From Pseudomonadota bacterium (GTDB lineage: Bacteria; Pseudomonadota; Gammaproteobacteria; Xanthomonadales; Xanthomonadaceae): a stretch of DNA of 6,553 nucleotides. Of the stretch, positions 1 to 5,673 are shown in pieces (position 1 is the first letter of the stretch; every line of letters begins with the position of its first letter). The translations under genes and the position numbers were made by a program. The notes beneath the pieces are model-generated. The model saw only the letters and a program-made list of their open reading frames with translations. It made no database searches and was not told where the DNA came from. The stretch spans positions 1 through 6,553 of the forward strand of contig JAFADB010000241.1 of NCBI GenBank assembly GCA_023425225.1, read 5' to 3'.

Positions 1-5
1 ATTCT

Positions 6-40
6 CGTCATCCCCGCGAAAGCGGGGATCCAGTGACTTT
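6..40 (+). repeat. REP-like palindrome, single unit
   Basis: A perfect stem-loop has arms ATCCCCGC (10-17) and GCGGGGAT (22-29) around a GAAA loop. It is preceded by CGTC and followed by CCAGTGACTTT. The same unit, slightly diverged, occurs twice more at 94-181. Elements of this form are widespread extragenic palindromes in beta- and gammaproteobacteria, and their translations (PAKAG-type or PRKRGS-type peptides) are often annotated falsely as proteins. It lies beyond the 3' end of the transporter operon, the usual place for such repeats. Confidence 0.8.
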
Positions 41-93
41 CGGCCAGAAGGCGTTGGTCCCTCACGTACTACTACTTGTCCGGGGAAACTCCA

Positions 94-181
94 GTCGTCG
101 CTCCCGCGAAGGCGGGAGCCCATGGACTTTGCTGCGATCTGCAAGAAAGTCCCTGGATCCCCGCTTTCGCGGGGATGACGA
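94..181. repeat. Convergent REP-like doublet
   Basis: Two REP-like units face each other. The first has arms GCTCCCGC (100-107) and GCGGGAGC (112-119) around GAAG. The second has ATCCCCGC (157-164) and GCGGGGAT (169-176) around TTTC and is the reverse complement of the unit at 6-40. The spacer is also inverted: GGACTTT at 124-130 against AAAGTCC at 146-152. The whole 88 bp is therefore one imperfect palindrome with a small hairpin at each end, the architecture of a BIME-type REP pair. Such pairs can be mobilised by REP-associated tyrosine transposases; none is visible in this window. Confidence 0.8.
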
Positions 182-204
182 ATGGGGGTACCACGCATCC
201 GGTT

Positions 205-224
205 CTGCCAGTCCTTCCTGGCAG
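205..224. other. Short stem-loop downstream of the transporter operon
   Basis: CTGCCAG (205-211) and CTGGCAG (218-224) form a perfect 7-bp stem around TCCTTC. It lies between the REP doublet and the larger hairpin at 281-315, in the 3' flank of the minus-strand transporter gene. There is no U-tract on either strand. It could be an RNA-end stabiliser or an incidental palindrome. Confidence 0.35.
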
Positions 225-280
225 CCTCCAAAGCGGAACGCTGCCCTCCCGAGCAAGACGCGGACAAACACAATCCGTCC

Positions 281-315
281 GGGAACAGGACGCGCGCACC
301 ACGCCTCCTGTTCCC
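281..315 (-). terminator. Probable operon-end hairpin behind the MHS transporter
   Basis: GGGAACAGGA (281-290) and TCCTGTTCCC (306-315) are a perfect 10-bp inverted repeat. After a C-C mismatch the stem continues with GCG (292-294) and CGC (302-304), leaving a 7-nt loop. It begins only 5 bases beyond the stop codon of the minus-strand transporter (321-323), where a transcription end is expected. On the minus strand the sequence after the hairpin is GGACGGATTGTGTTTG, so the U-rich tail is poor and displaced. It may be a weak intrinsic terminator or a 3'-end-stabilising structure. Confidence 0.5.
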
Positions 316-320
316 ACCCC

Positions 321-1664
321 TCAGTTCTTGTACGCCGAGTGCTTTGCACCCTGGTCGCAAGCCGCGGCAACCACCAGGATCAACGCCGCCGCCAGCAGGA
401 TCACCACCACCCCGGTGGTCGAGTGCGTGGGCGAGGCCGCCACCAGCCCCAGCGCACCCAGTGGCGCCAGGCCACCGGCCACCGCGGTGCCGATCTCGCG
501 TCCGGTGCCCACGCCCGACGAGCGCGTGTGCGTGGGGAACTGCCGGCTCAGGAACGAGCCCTGTGGGGCGAACATCATCGGCGCCAGGATGCCGGTGCCC
601 ACCGCGATGGCCAGGTAGATCCACATCGGCTGGCCGGTGCCCAGCAGCGCCATGAACGGCCACACCAGCAGGCACGACAGCAGCCCGCCGGTGATCAGCA
701 CCTTCTTGCTGCTCCAGCGGTCGCACAGGCGGCCAAACAGCGGCACCGCGAAGATCGCCACCACGCTGGCGATGGTCACCGACAGCGAGGTCACGTGCGC
801 GGTCACGCCCTTGTACTGGGTCAGGTAGGCCAGCGAGAAGGTCTTGAAGATGTAGCTCAGCGCGTTGTAGCCGATGGCCACGAATAACACCACCGCCAGT
901 CCCTTGAGGTCGTTGCGGAACAACGTCATCAGCGGCATCTTCTCCACGTGCGGCTTCTGCGCCTCGCCGCCGGCGTCCTTGAGCTGCTGGTACTCCGGCG
1001 TCTCGGGAAGCGAGTTGCGCACCCACAGGCCCACCGCCACCAGCACGATCGAGCCGATGAAGGGGATGCGCCAGCCGCCGTTGATCAGGAACGCATCGCC
1101 GTTGAGCGTGAGCACGTACACCGTCAGCGACGACAGCAGCAGCCCCAGGTTCAGGCCCAGCGCCGGCCATGCGCCCTGGCTGCCGCGCTTGTTCTCGGCG
1201 GCGTGCTCGTAGGAGGTCACCGCCGCCGCCGCCAGCTCGGCACCGGCGCCCAGGCCCTGGACGATGCGGATGAGCACCAGCAGGATCGGCGCGGCGATGC
1301 CGATGCTGGCATAGCCCGGGATCAGGCCGATCGCCGCGGTGCAGATGCCCATCAGGCAGAACGTCACCACCAGCATGCGCTTGCGGCCGAACTTGTCGCC
1401 CAGGTGGCCGAACAGCACGCCGCCGAACGGACGGGCGATGAAGCCGATGGCGAAGGTGGAGAACGCCAGCAGCGATGCGGTCTGCGGATCGCTGGGGTCG
1501 AAGAACACCTTGGAGAAGACGATGGCCGCCATCGTCGCGTACAGGTAGAAGTCGTACCACTCCAGCATTGAGCCGACGATGGTGGCACCGGCCACCCGGC
1601 GCAGCCGGCTCGTGCGCTGCTGGTCGGTTTCCGCCGCGGTGGCGGCGTGGTTCTGTTGCGACAT
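321..1664 (-). CDS. MFS transporter, MHS (metabolite:H+ symporter) family
   Basis: This is a 447-residue inner-membrane secondary transporter with about 12 hydrophobic segments. Family marks are LEWYDFYLY at residues 34-42 (TM1 signature of MHS members such as KgtP, ProP and ShiA), the loop 2-3 motif GHLGDKFGRKR at 86-96, RIVQGLGAGAE at 133-143, the mid-protein repeat of motif A at 311-320 (GRLCDRWSSK) and RSSGVGTGREIG at 381-392. Length is normal, so it looks intact. The start at 1664 is supported by a strong Shine-Dalgarno AAGGGAGG (minus strand, 1671-1678), 6 nt from ATG. It follows lhgO on the same strand after 104 bp. MHS proteins usually carry carboxylates, osmolytes or aromatic acids with protons. 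The context suggests L-2-hydroxyglutarate, 2-oxoglutarate or a related dicarboxylate, but the substrate is inferred only. Confidence 0.9.
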   Translation of the reverse strand: MSQQNHAATAAETDQQRTSRLRRVAGATIVGSMLEWYDFYLYATMAAIVFSKVFFDPSDPQTASLLAFSTFAIGFIARPFGGVLFGHLGDKFGRKRMLVVTFCLMGICTAAIGLIPGYASIGIAAPILLVLIRIVQGLGAGAELAAAAVTSYEHAAENKRGSQGAWPALGLNLGLLLSSLTVYVLTLNGDAFLINGGWRIPFIGSIVLVAVGLWVRNSLPETPEYQQLKDAGGEAQKPHVEKMPLMTLFRNDLKGLAVVLFVAIGYNALSYIFKTFSLAYLTQYKGVTAHVTSLSVTIASVVAIFAVPLFGRLCDRWSSKKVLITGGLLSCLLVWPFMALLGTGQPMWIYLAIAVGTGILAPMMFAPQGSFLSRQFPTHTRSSGVGTGREIGTAVAGGLAPLGALGLVAASPTHSTTGVVVILLAAALILVVAAACDQGAKHSAYKN

Positions 1665-1700
1665 TGCGTCCCTCCCTTGATTGAAAGAAATGGCGGCCGG

Positions 1701-1726
1701 CGGCGCGGCGGTGCGCAGCCGCGCCG
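1701..1726 (-). other. GC-rich stem-loop between lhgO and the transporter gene
   Basis: CGGCGCGGC (1701-1709) and GCCGCGCCG (1718-1726) form a perfect 9-bp stem with an 8-nt loop in the 104-bp gap between the lhgO stop and the transporter start. On the minus strand it is followed by CCGGCCGCCATTTCTTT, so any U-rich stretch is not adjacent. It could partly terminate or protect the lhgO message and so lower transporter expression. In a GC-rich genome such a stem may also be incidental. Confidence 0.3.
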
Positions 1727-1768
1727 GGTGTGTTGGTTGGGTCTACTCGTGGGGTGTGTCCGGCCGGC

Positions 1769-2962
1769 TCAGGCGCTGGCCAGGATCTTGTCGGCGATCA
1801 TCTGGCCGATCGGAATGGCCGAGGTGGCCGCCGGCGACGGCGCGTTGCACACGTGCAGCATTCGCGGGCTCTGCACGAACAGGAAGTCGTGCACCAGCGT
1901 GCCGTCGCGCATCACCGCCTGCGCACGGATGCCGGCCTCGCACGGCTGCAGGTCCTCCAGCTGCAGCGACGGGCAGTACTTGCGGCACTGCTCCAGGTAG
2001 CCGCGCTTGAACACCGAGTTCTTCATCTCCGCCAGGCCCGAACCCAGGTTCTCGAAGATCGTGCGCCAGAAACCGGGGAAGCGGCCGTACTCGGCGATGT
2101 CGCGCAGGTTGGCGGAGAACTTGGGATAACCCTCGCGGGCGAAGCCGAGCACCGCGTTCGGGCCCACGGTGACGCCGCCGTCGATCATGCGCGTCAGGTG
2201 GATGCCCAGGAACGGCAGGTCCGGATCGGGGATGGGATAGATCAGGTGCTTGACGATGTCGTTCTTGGCCGCCGGCAGGCGGTAGTACTCGCCGCGGAAC
2301 GGCACGATCTGGTGCTCGATCCGCAGCCCCGCCATGCGCGCCAGGCGATCGGACTGCAGTCCGCCGCACACCACCAGCTTGCGCGCGGCGAGGGTGCGCC
2401 CGCCGGCCTCGACCAGCACCTGCTCGCCGGTCTCCTGGATCGCCTCCACCTGCTGCCCCAGCAGCACCTCGCCGCCGGCGGCCGCGATCACCCGCGCCAT
2501 CGCCTCGCATACCTGGCGGTAGTCGACGATGCCGGTGCTGTCCACGAACAGCCCGCCCTCGCCGACGATGTTCGGCTCGCGCCGGTGCAGCTCTTCCGCG
2601 TCGAGGCGCACGATGTTCAGGCCGTTGGTCAGCGCGCGCTTGTGCAGCGCCTCCATCCGCTCCATCTCCAGCGCGTTGGACGCCACCAGCAGCTTGCCGC
2701 AGACCTCGTAGGCGATGCCGTGCGCATCGCAGAAGTCCTTGGTCGCCTGCGCGCCGCGCTTGCACAGGTCGGCCTTCAGGCTGCCCGGGGCGTAGTACAC
2801 GCCGGCATGGATCACGCCGCTGTTGTGGCCGGTCTGGTGCGCGGCCAGGTGCCGCTCCTTCTCCAGCAGCACCAGCGAGGCGCCCGGGTGCAGCTCCAGC
2901 AGCCGCATCGCCGTGGCCAGGCCGACGATGCCGCCGCCGATCACACAGAAGTCGTAGGTCAT
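1769..2962 (-). CDS. lhgO: L-2-hydroxyglutarate dehydrogenase/oxidase LhgO (FAD-dependent)
   Basis: This 397-residue flavoprotein belongs to the DAO/LhgO (formerly YgaF) family. Known members oxidise L-2-hydroxyglutarate to 2-oxoglutarate and pass electrons to the respiratory quinone pool at the inner membrane. The N-terminal Rossmann motif GGGIVG is at residues 9-14, with the ribose-binding Glu in VLLEKE near 34. The very characteristic HQTGHNSGVIHAGVYY is at 42-57. The C-terminus holds NAPSPAATSAIPIG, the closing FAD-contact region. Length is as expected for the family and the frame is unbroken. The ATG at 2962 has only a weak Shine-Dalgarno (AAGG about 9 nt upstream). A FadR-type operator lies 25-35 nt upstream. 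It sits between its probable regulator and a transporter, all on one strand. Confidence 0.93.
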   Translation of the reverse strand: MTYDFCVIGGGIVGLATAMRLLELHPGASLVLLEKERHLAAHQTGHNSGVIHAGVYYAPGSLKADLCKRGAQATKDFCDAHGIAYEVCGKLLVASNALEMERMEALHKRALTNGLNIVRLDAEELHRREPNIVGEGGLFVDSTGIVDYRQVCEAMARVIAAAGGEVLLGQQVEAIQETGEQVLVEAGGRTLAARKLVVCGGLQSDRLARMAGLRIEHQIVPFRGEYYRLPAAKNDIVKHLIYPIPDPDLPFLGIHLTRMIDGGVTVGPNAVLGFAREGYPKFSANLRDIAEYGRFPGFWRTIFENLGSGLAEMKNSVFKRGYLEQCRKYCPSLQLEDLQPCEAGIRAQAVMRDGTLVHDFLFVQSPRMLHVCNAPSPAATSAIPIGQMIADKILASA

Positions 2963-2986
2963 GGGGAGTGCCTTGAATGGGTAGGG

Positions 2987-2997
2987 TTGTCAGACAA
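2987..2997. promoter_or_regulatory. Predicted GntR/FadR-type operator upstream of lhgO
   Basis: TTGTCAGACAA is an 11-bp palindrome (TTGTC-N-GACAA) that fits the FadR-subfamily consensus TNGTNNNACNA at every fixed position. It lies 25-35 bp upstream of the lhgO start. The same palindrome, in reverse-complement form, occurs once more upstream of the regulator gene at 3775-3785. On the minus strand both copies share TTGTCWGACAACC, so the match extends two bases past the palindrome. A bound repressor here would cover the start of the lhgO transcript. Confidence 0.75.
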
Positions 2998-3026
2998 ATA
3001 ACGGAAGAAGCGACACAGCGCGGCAA
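2998..3026 (-). promoter_or_regulatory. Candidate sigma-70 promoter for lhgO
   Basis: On the minus strand TTGCCG (3026-3021) is followed after 17 bp by CGTTAT (3003-2998). The hexamers match the sigma-70 consensus at 4 and 3 of 6 positions, so the call rests mainly on spacing. The -10 abuts the operator at 2987-2997, so transcription would begin inside that operator, the layout expected for repression. A promoter here would let lhgO be transcribed apart from the regulator gene that ends at 3053. Confidence 0.3.
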
Positions 3027-3052
3027 GCGCCGGCCAGGGTGGGTGGCGACGG

Positions 3053-3760
3053 CTAGCGCATGACGGGCAGGACGATGCCCAGGCGCTGCGCGGACGCCTG
3101 CAGGTGGGCGCGCGCGCACTCGGCGGCACGCTCGGGATCGGCATCGGCGATCGCCGCATACATCGCCCGGTGCTCGGCCTGCGCGTTGCTGGCGCCGCCG
3201 CTCAGCCGCGCCGAGTTCTCCCACGCCGCCTGCCGCGCCTGCGCGAGCTGGCCGCCGAGGAAATCGTGGAACGCGGTGAAGTACTCGTTGCGGCAGGCCG
3301 TGGCGATGGCACGGTGGAACTCCACGTCTGCCGCGGAGGACACGGCGAAGTCGCCGGCGTTGTCGTCCATCGCCTTGATCGCCCGGCGCATGCGCTGCAG
3401 GTCGGCCGGGCGCCGGCGCTCGGCCGCCACGCCCGCGGCCTGGCTCTCGATCCACAGGCGCATCTCGAACATCTGCACCAGGTCCGGCGTGCCGCCGCGC
3501 ACGCCGGGCAGGCGGAACACCTGCCCGGTCGGCGTGTGTGAGATATAGGAACCGTCGCCACGGCGACTGACCAGCACGCCGTCGGCCTTGAGCTGCGCCA
3601 CCGCCTCGCGGATCACCGAGCGGCTCACCGCCAGCTGCTCGGCCAGCTGGTGCTCGGTGGGCAGGCGCGAGCGCGCCGCCAGCCGTCCGGAGCGGATCTC
3701 GTCCCGGATCGAACTGACCACGCGTTCGACCAGCGTGTCGGGACGTTCGAGCTGCAGCAT
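3053..3760 (-). CDS. GntR-family transcriptional regulator, FadR subfamily (FCD), LhgR-like
   Basis: A 235-residue regulator. The winged helix-turn-helix spans about residues 8-75, with LPTEHQLAEQL at 33-43, recognition helix SRSVIREAVAQL at 46-57 and the wing RRGDGSYIS at 66-74. The all-helical FCD effector domain follows (about 95-222). Its usual metal-ligand set is present: D145 and H149 (DVEFH), H197 (EHRAMYAAI) and H219 (ARAHL). FCD domains bind small carboxylates, often with a divalent metal. Immediate linkage to lhgO suggests L-2-hydroxyglutarate as ligand, as reported for LhgR in Pseudomonas; orthology is not shown here. The ATG at 3760 has a modest AGG about 7 nt upstream. One operator copy lies 15-25 bp before its start and another before lhgO, suggesting autorepression plus operon control. 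Confidence 0.9.
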   Translation of the reverse strand: MLQLERPDTLVERVVSSIRDEIRSGRLAARSRLPTEHQLAEQLAVSRSVIREAVAQLKADGVLVSRRGDGSYISHTPTGQVFRLPGVRGGTPDLVQMFEMRLWIESQAAGVAAERRRPADLQRMRRAIKAMDDNAGDFAVSSAADVEFHRAIATACRNEYFTAFHDFLGGQLAQARQAAWENSARLSGGASNAQAEHRAMYAAIADADPERAAECARAHLQASAQRLGIVLPVMR

Positions 3761-3774
3761 GGCGACCTATCAGG

Positions 3775-3785
3775 TTGTCTGACAA
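3775..3785. promoter_or_regulatory. Predicted autoregulatory operator of the GntR regulator
   Basis: TTGTCTGACAA is the exact reverse complement of the palindrome at 2987-2997 and again fits TNGTNNNACNA. It ends 15 bp before the regulator's start codon, so binding would block transcription start or early elongation. I could not pick out a convincing -35/-10 pair for this gene. Confidence 0.75.
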
Positions 3786-4157
3786 TAGCGTCCCACGCAG
3801 CTGTGTACGCGGACAAGCCGCGCGGCCTCGTACTTTGGTCGTATGACCGCAGTGGACCCGCTCGGATGGCGGTCGGTTCGGATGCGTGGGCGCTGCGTCC
3901 GGACCGGTATCGACATCGTCCGGCGAACCCGACCGGACGTGTCGTGCACCGTCGCATGCGTGGCCGCTATCGACCGGCACAGGCGTCGTGCAGAAGGCGG
4001 GGACCGCCACAACACCTGCTCACGGCCCCGGCAGGGAATAGCTGCGATCGACCAATGGGAGCAGAATCAGCCGCGATGCATCCGGGATCCGGTCGCCCGA
4101 GCCCGGCGACGTCGCGGCTGACGTCGCTCCCGCGCACAAGGATCGCGGATCGGATCC
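3786..4157. other. Long non-coding gap between the regulator and pemK-like genes
   Basis: No convincing gene is seen in these 372 bases. The open frames are short, Arg-rich and lack ribosome-binding sites, as expected from GC-rich shadow frames. Two structures stand out. CGGTCGGTTCG (3870-3880) is repeated inverted as CGAACCCGACCG (3924-3935), with one extra base. A perfect 8-bp stem lies at GCGACGTC (4106-4113) and GACGTCGC (4120-4127), about 30 nt beyond the pemK-like stop codon. That stem could mark the transcript end but has no U-tract on the minus strand. Confidence 0.5.
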
Positions 4158-4544
4158 TCAGGCGCCGAACGATCGCTGCAGCATGCCCAGTGCCGCCACC
4201 ACGCTGTCCACGCGCCCGGCCGACAACGTGCCGATGTGCCGGCCCAGGCGCGTCTTGTAGATCGACGAAACCTGCGATGCGATCACAACGCTGGGACGCG
4301 GCATGTCGCCTTCGCCCGCCTCGAGACGTACCACGCCCGGCTCACCGGCACGCTGCAGGTTGCTGCTTAGTGCGCACACCACCACCGTCGAGATCCGCGA
4401 CTGGTTGAACACGTCCTCCTGCACCACCACGTGCGGATGCGGCGCGCCGGGAACCGAACCCCGGGACGTGTCGGCCTCGACCCAGAGGATGTCGCCCCGG
4501 CGGATCTTCCGCACAGGGGTGCTCGTCGTCGTCTCTCTGTCCAT
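4158..4544 (-). CDS. Solitary PemK/MazF-family protein with substituted active-site positions
   Basis: A 128-residue protein with the MazF/PemK barrel pattern: RRGDILWVEAD near residue 14, GSVPGAPHPHVVVQED near 28-43, TVVVCALSS near 50-58, DMPRPSVVIASQVSSI around 79 and a C-terminal helix. Family members are ribosome-independent mRNA endonucleases paired with a small antitoxin. Aligned by eye with B. subtilis MazF, catalytic Arg25 (in RP) corresponds to His and Thr48 to Ser, so ribonuclease activity is doubtful. No antitoxin gene is visible: the 158 bp upstream is too short and the downstream gap has no plausible frame. The ATG at 4544 is chosen because homology begins soon after it; its Shine-Dalgarno is poor. 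The frame stays open for 38 more residues upstream, to 4658, without family-like sequence. Family assignment is fairly sure; toxicity is not. Confidence 0.75.
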   Translation of the reverse strand: MDRETTTSTPVRKIRRGDILWVEADTSRGSVPGAPHPHVVVQEDVFNQSRISTVVVCALSSNLQRAGEPGVVRLEAGEGDMPRPSVVIASQVSSIYKTRLGRHIGTLSAGRVDSVVAALGMLQRSFGA

Positions 4545-4702
4545 CCTGAAGTATTGCCTGGCGTCTGCCTGGTCAGGGAAAGGGCGGGAATGCCGGTATC
4601 CGGAGAACGCCAAGGCCAGCTGAACGACCTTCCTGGCGAACCCGCAGCAGGATCGCATGGCCGCGCAAGGCGGACGATCAGCGTGGACCGGCCGGCACGC
4701 GC

Positions 4703-4969
4703 CTAGACGCTGGCAATGATGGCGGCGCGCTGGCGCTCGTACTCGTCGTGCGTGATGTGCCCTTGCTCCAGCAGCGCGCCCAGCTTCTCCAGACGGCTAT
4801 CGATGCTTTCCGGCAACTCGCCCGCCGTCGCCTGCGGTGCGGGCGGTGCGCCAGCGGGCTTGCGACGCGACCACTGCACGATGAGCCATACCAGGCCACC
4901 GACCAGCACGACGGGCACCGCGAGAACCAGCAGCAACACCAGCCAGTGCCAGAGACTGAAACCTCCCAT
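4703..4969 (-). CDS. Small membrane-anchored SHOCT-domain protein
   Basis: An 88-residue protein with one N-terminal transmembrane helix (about residues 8-31, Leu/Val-rich) followed by a basic stretch WSRRK at 33-37. A Pro/Ala linker comes next, then a SHOCT domain at about 55-86 (SIDSRLEKLGALLEQG, then HITHDEYERQR). SHOCT domains are short helical modules at protein termini, thought to mediate oligomerisation or membrane-protein contacts; no reaction is known. The topology suggests a cytoplasmic SHOCT tail. The start at 4969 is fixed by a strong AAGGAG (minus strand, 4977-4982), 7 nt from ATG. The frame is open further upstream, but that part runs antisense through the GFA gene and lacks family sequence. 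It points the same way as the pemK-like gene, 158 bp apart. Confidence 0.8.
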   Translation of the reverse strand: MGGFSLWHWLVLLLVLAVPVVLVGGLVWLIVQWSRRKPAGAPPAPQATAGELPESIDSRLEKLGALLEQGHITHDEYERQRAAIIASV

Positions 4970-4999
4970 TGAAAAACTCCTTTTCGACAAAATCGGCGG

Positions 5000-5083
5000 C
5001 CTTGCCGGATCAGGCCCGGCCGTGGACCGGCATCGGCCCGGAAGGAACACCTGATCGACCCAAGGTCCGGACTCCCGGCAAGG
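5000..5083. repeat. Nested inverted repeats in a divergent intergenic region
   Basis: CCTTGCCGG (5000-5008) is matched by CCGGCAAGG (5075-5083). Directly inside, GATCAGG (5008-5014) is matched by CCTGATC (5050-5056). The two arm pairs are nested and could form one long stem with an 18-nt one-sided bulge. The core between them is also rich in CCGG palindromes. It lies between the divergent SHOCT and GFA genes, so it could be a structured leader of the SHOCT mRNA, a regulator site, or a degenerate extragenic palindrome unrelated in sequence to the REP units at the left edge. Confidence 0.5.
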
Positions 5084-5173
5084 GACTCTACCCGAACGTG
5101 CCGGCCGAATGACGCAGCAACAACACGGCGCGCTGTAAGTGTGTCGTCCGTTCGATTCTGGAGAAAACAGGAC

Positions 5174-5581
5174 ATGGACCGATTCACCGGCGGCTGCCTG
5201 TGCGGCAGCGTGCGGATCGTGGCCTCGGGACCGCCTTATCGTGTCGGGCTCTGTCACTGCCTCGACTGCCGCAAGTTCCACGGCGCGCTTTTCCACGCGT
5301 CCGCCGTGTTCCCCCGGGATGCGGTGGCGATCGATGGTGAAACACGCGACTACGCCGGGCGGTTCTTCTGCCCCCGCTGCGGCTCCTCCGTGTTCTCGCG
5401 CTCTGCCGACGAGATCGAAGTGAACCTGGGCTCCCTGGACGCCCCCGACCAGCTGACGCCCACCTACGAGAGCTGGATCATCCGCCGCGAATCCTGGCTG
5501 CCGCCGTTTCCGCTGGCGAGGCACTACGACCGCGATCGCGACAACGCGAGCCGCTTCGATCCCCAACGCGGCCCTTCTTAG
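5174..5581 (+). CDS. GFA (CENP-V/Gfa-like) family zinc-binding protein
   Basis: A 135-residue protein of the GFA family, named after the glutathione-dependent formaldehyde-activating enzyme Gfa. All seven family cysteines are present: C8 and C10 (GGCLCGSV), C27, C29 and C32 (CHCLDC), and C66 and C69 (CPRCGSSVF). They build one structural and one labile zinc site. Most family members have unknown substrates, and S-hydroxymethylglutathione formation is not implied. The ATG at 5174 is preferred because GGAG lies at 5160-5163 and the conserved GGCLCG begins within six residues. A GTG at 5141 in the same frame has no ribosome-binding site. It is divergent from the SHOCT gene and 165 bp upstream of the disrupted monooxygenase. 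Confidence 0.85.
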   Translation: MDRFTGGCLCGSVRIVASGPPYRVGLCHCLDCRKFHGALFHASAVFPRDAVAIDGETRDYAGRFFCPRCGSSVFSRSADEIEVNLGSLDAPDQLTPTYESWIIRRESWLPPFPLARHYDRDRDNASRFDPQRGPS

Positions 5582-5617
5582 CCGCTGGTGGATCCGCTGC
5601 GAGCGACTCGTGGCGAC

Positions 5618-5632
5618 GGTCCCGGAGGGACC
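5618..5632 (+). terminator. Short hairpin behind the GFA gene
   Basis: GGTCCC (5618-5623) and GGGACC (5627-5632) form a perfect 6-bp stem with a 3-nt loop, 36 nt after the GFA stop codon. A second small stem, GGACA (5641-5645) with TGTCC (5651-5655), follows, then the AT-richer CGTTTCAATATCTT. No true U-run follows either stem, so termination is only plausible. Confidence 0.3.
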
Positions 5633-5639
5633 CCGCGGG

Positions 5640-5669
5640 CGGACACTGCATGTCCCGTTTCAATATCTT
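5640..5669 (+). promoter_or_regulatory. Candidate promoter for the monooxygenase gene
   Basis: CGGACA (5640-5645) and TATCTT (5664-5669) are 18 bp apart and each matches 4 of 6 positions of the sigma-70 consensus. This AT-richer patch (5658-5673) stands out in GC-rich surroundings. A start 6-8 nt downstream would put the strong hairpin at 5674-5702 at the very 5' end of the transcript. Sequence-only evidence is weak. Confidence 0.3.
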
Positions 5670-5673
5670 ATAG

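Noticed and set aside
1..181. CRISPR array from the repeated palindromes
   Set aside because: Only three units, in alternating orientation and with unequal spacing; this is a REP arrangement, not direct repeats with spacers.
62..370. Small frames encoding PRKRGS or PAKAG peptides over the REP units
   Set aside because: These peptides are the well-known false translations of REP-like palindromes.
33..887. Plus-strand open frame of 284 codons over the repeats and the transporter 3' end
   Set aside because: It starts inside the REP region and runs antisense to the transporter, with low-complexity composition and no ribosome-binding site or motif.
1730..3001. Plus-strand open frame of 423 codons antisense to lhgO
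   Set aside because: It is Ala/Gln/Arg/His-rich without domain motifs and mirrors the codon-position GC bias of lhgO; lhgO itself is unmistakable.
1743..4010. Minus-strand open frame of 755 codons across lhgO and the regulator
   Set aside because: It overlaps two clear family genes in another frame and reads as a low-complexity Arg/Ala/Gly/Pro protein, the usual shadow in GC-rich DNA.
4545..4658. Upstream in-frame extension of the PemK-like gene as a fused antitoxin
   Set aside because: The 38 residues show no MazE/AbrB or ribbon-helix-helix pattern and the segment is mostly intergenic in character.
4970..5566. N-terminal extension of the SHOCT gene to a 287-residue protein
   Set aside because: The extension runs antisense through the well-supported GFA gene, while the internal ATG at 4969 has a strong Shine-Dalgarno and begins directly at the membrane helix.
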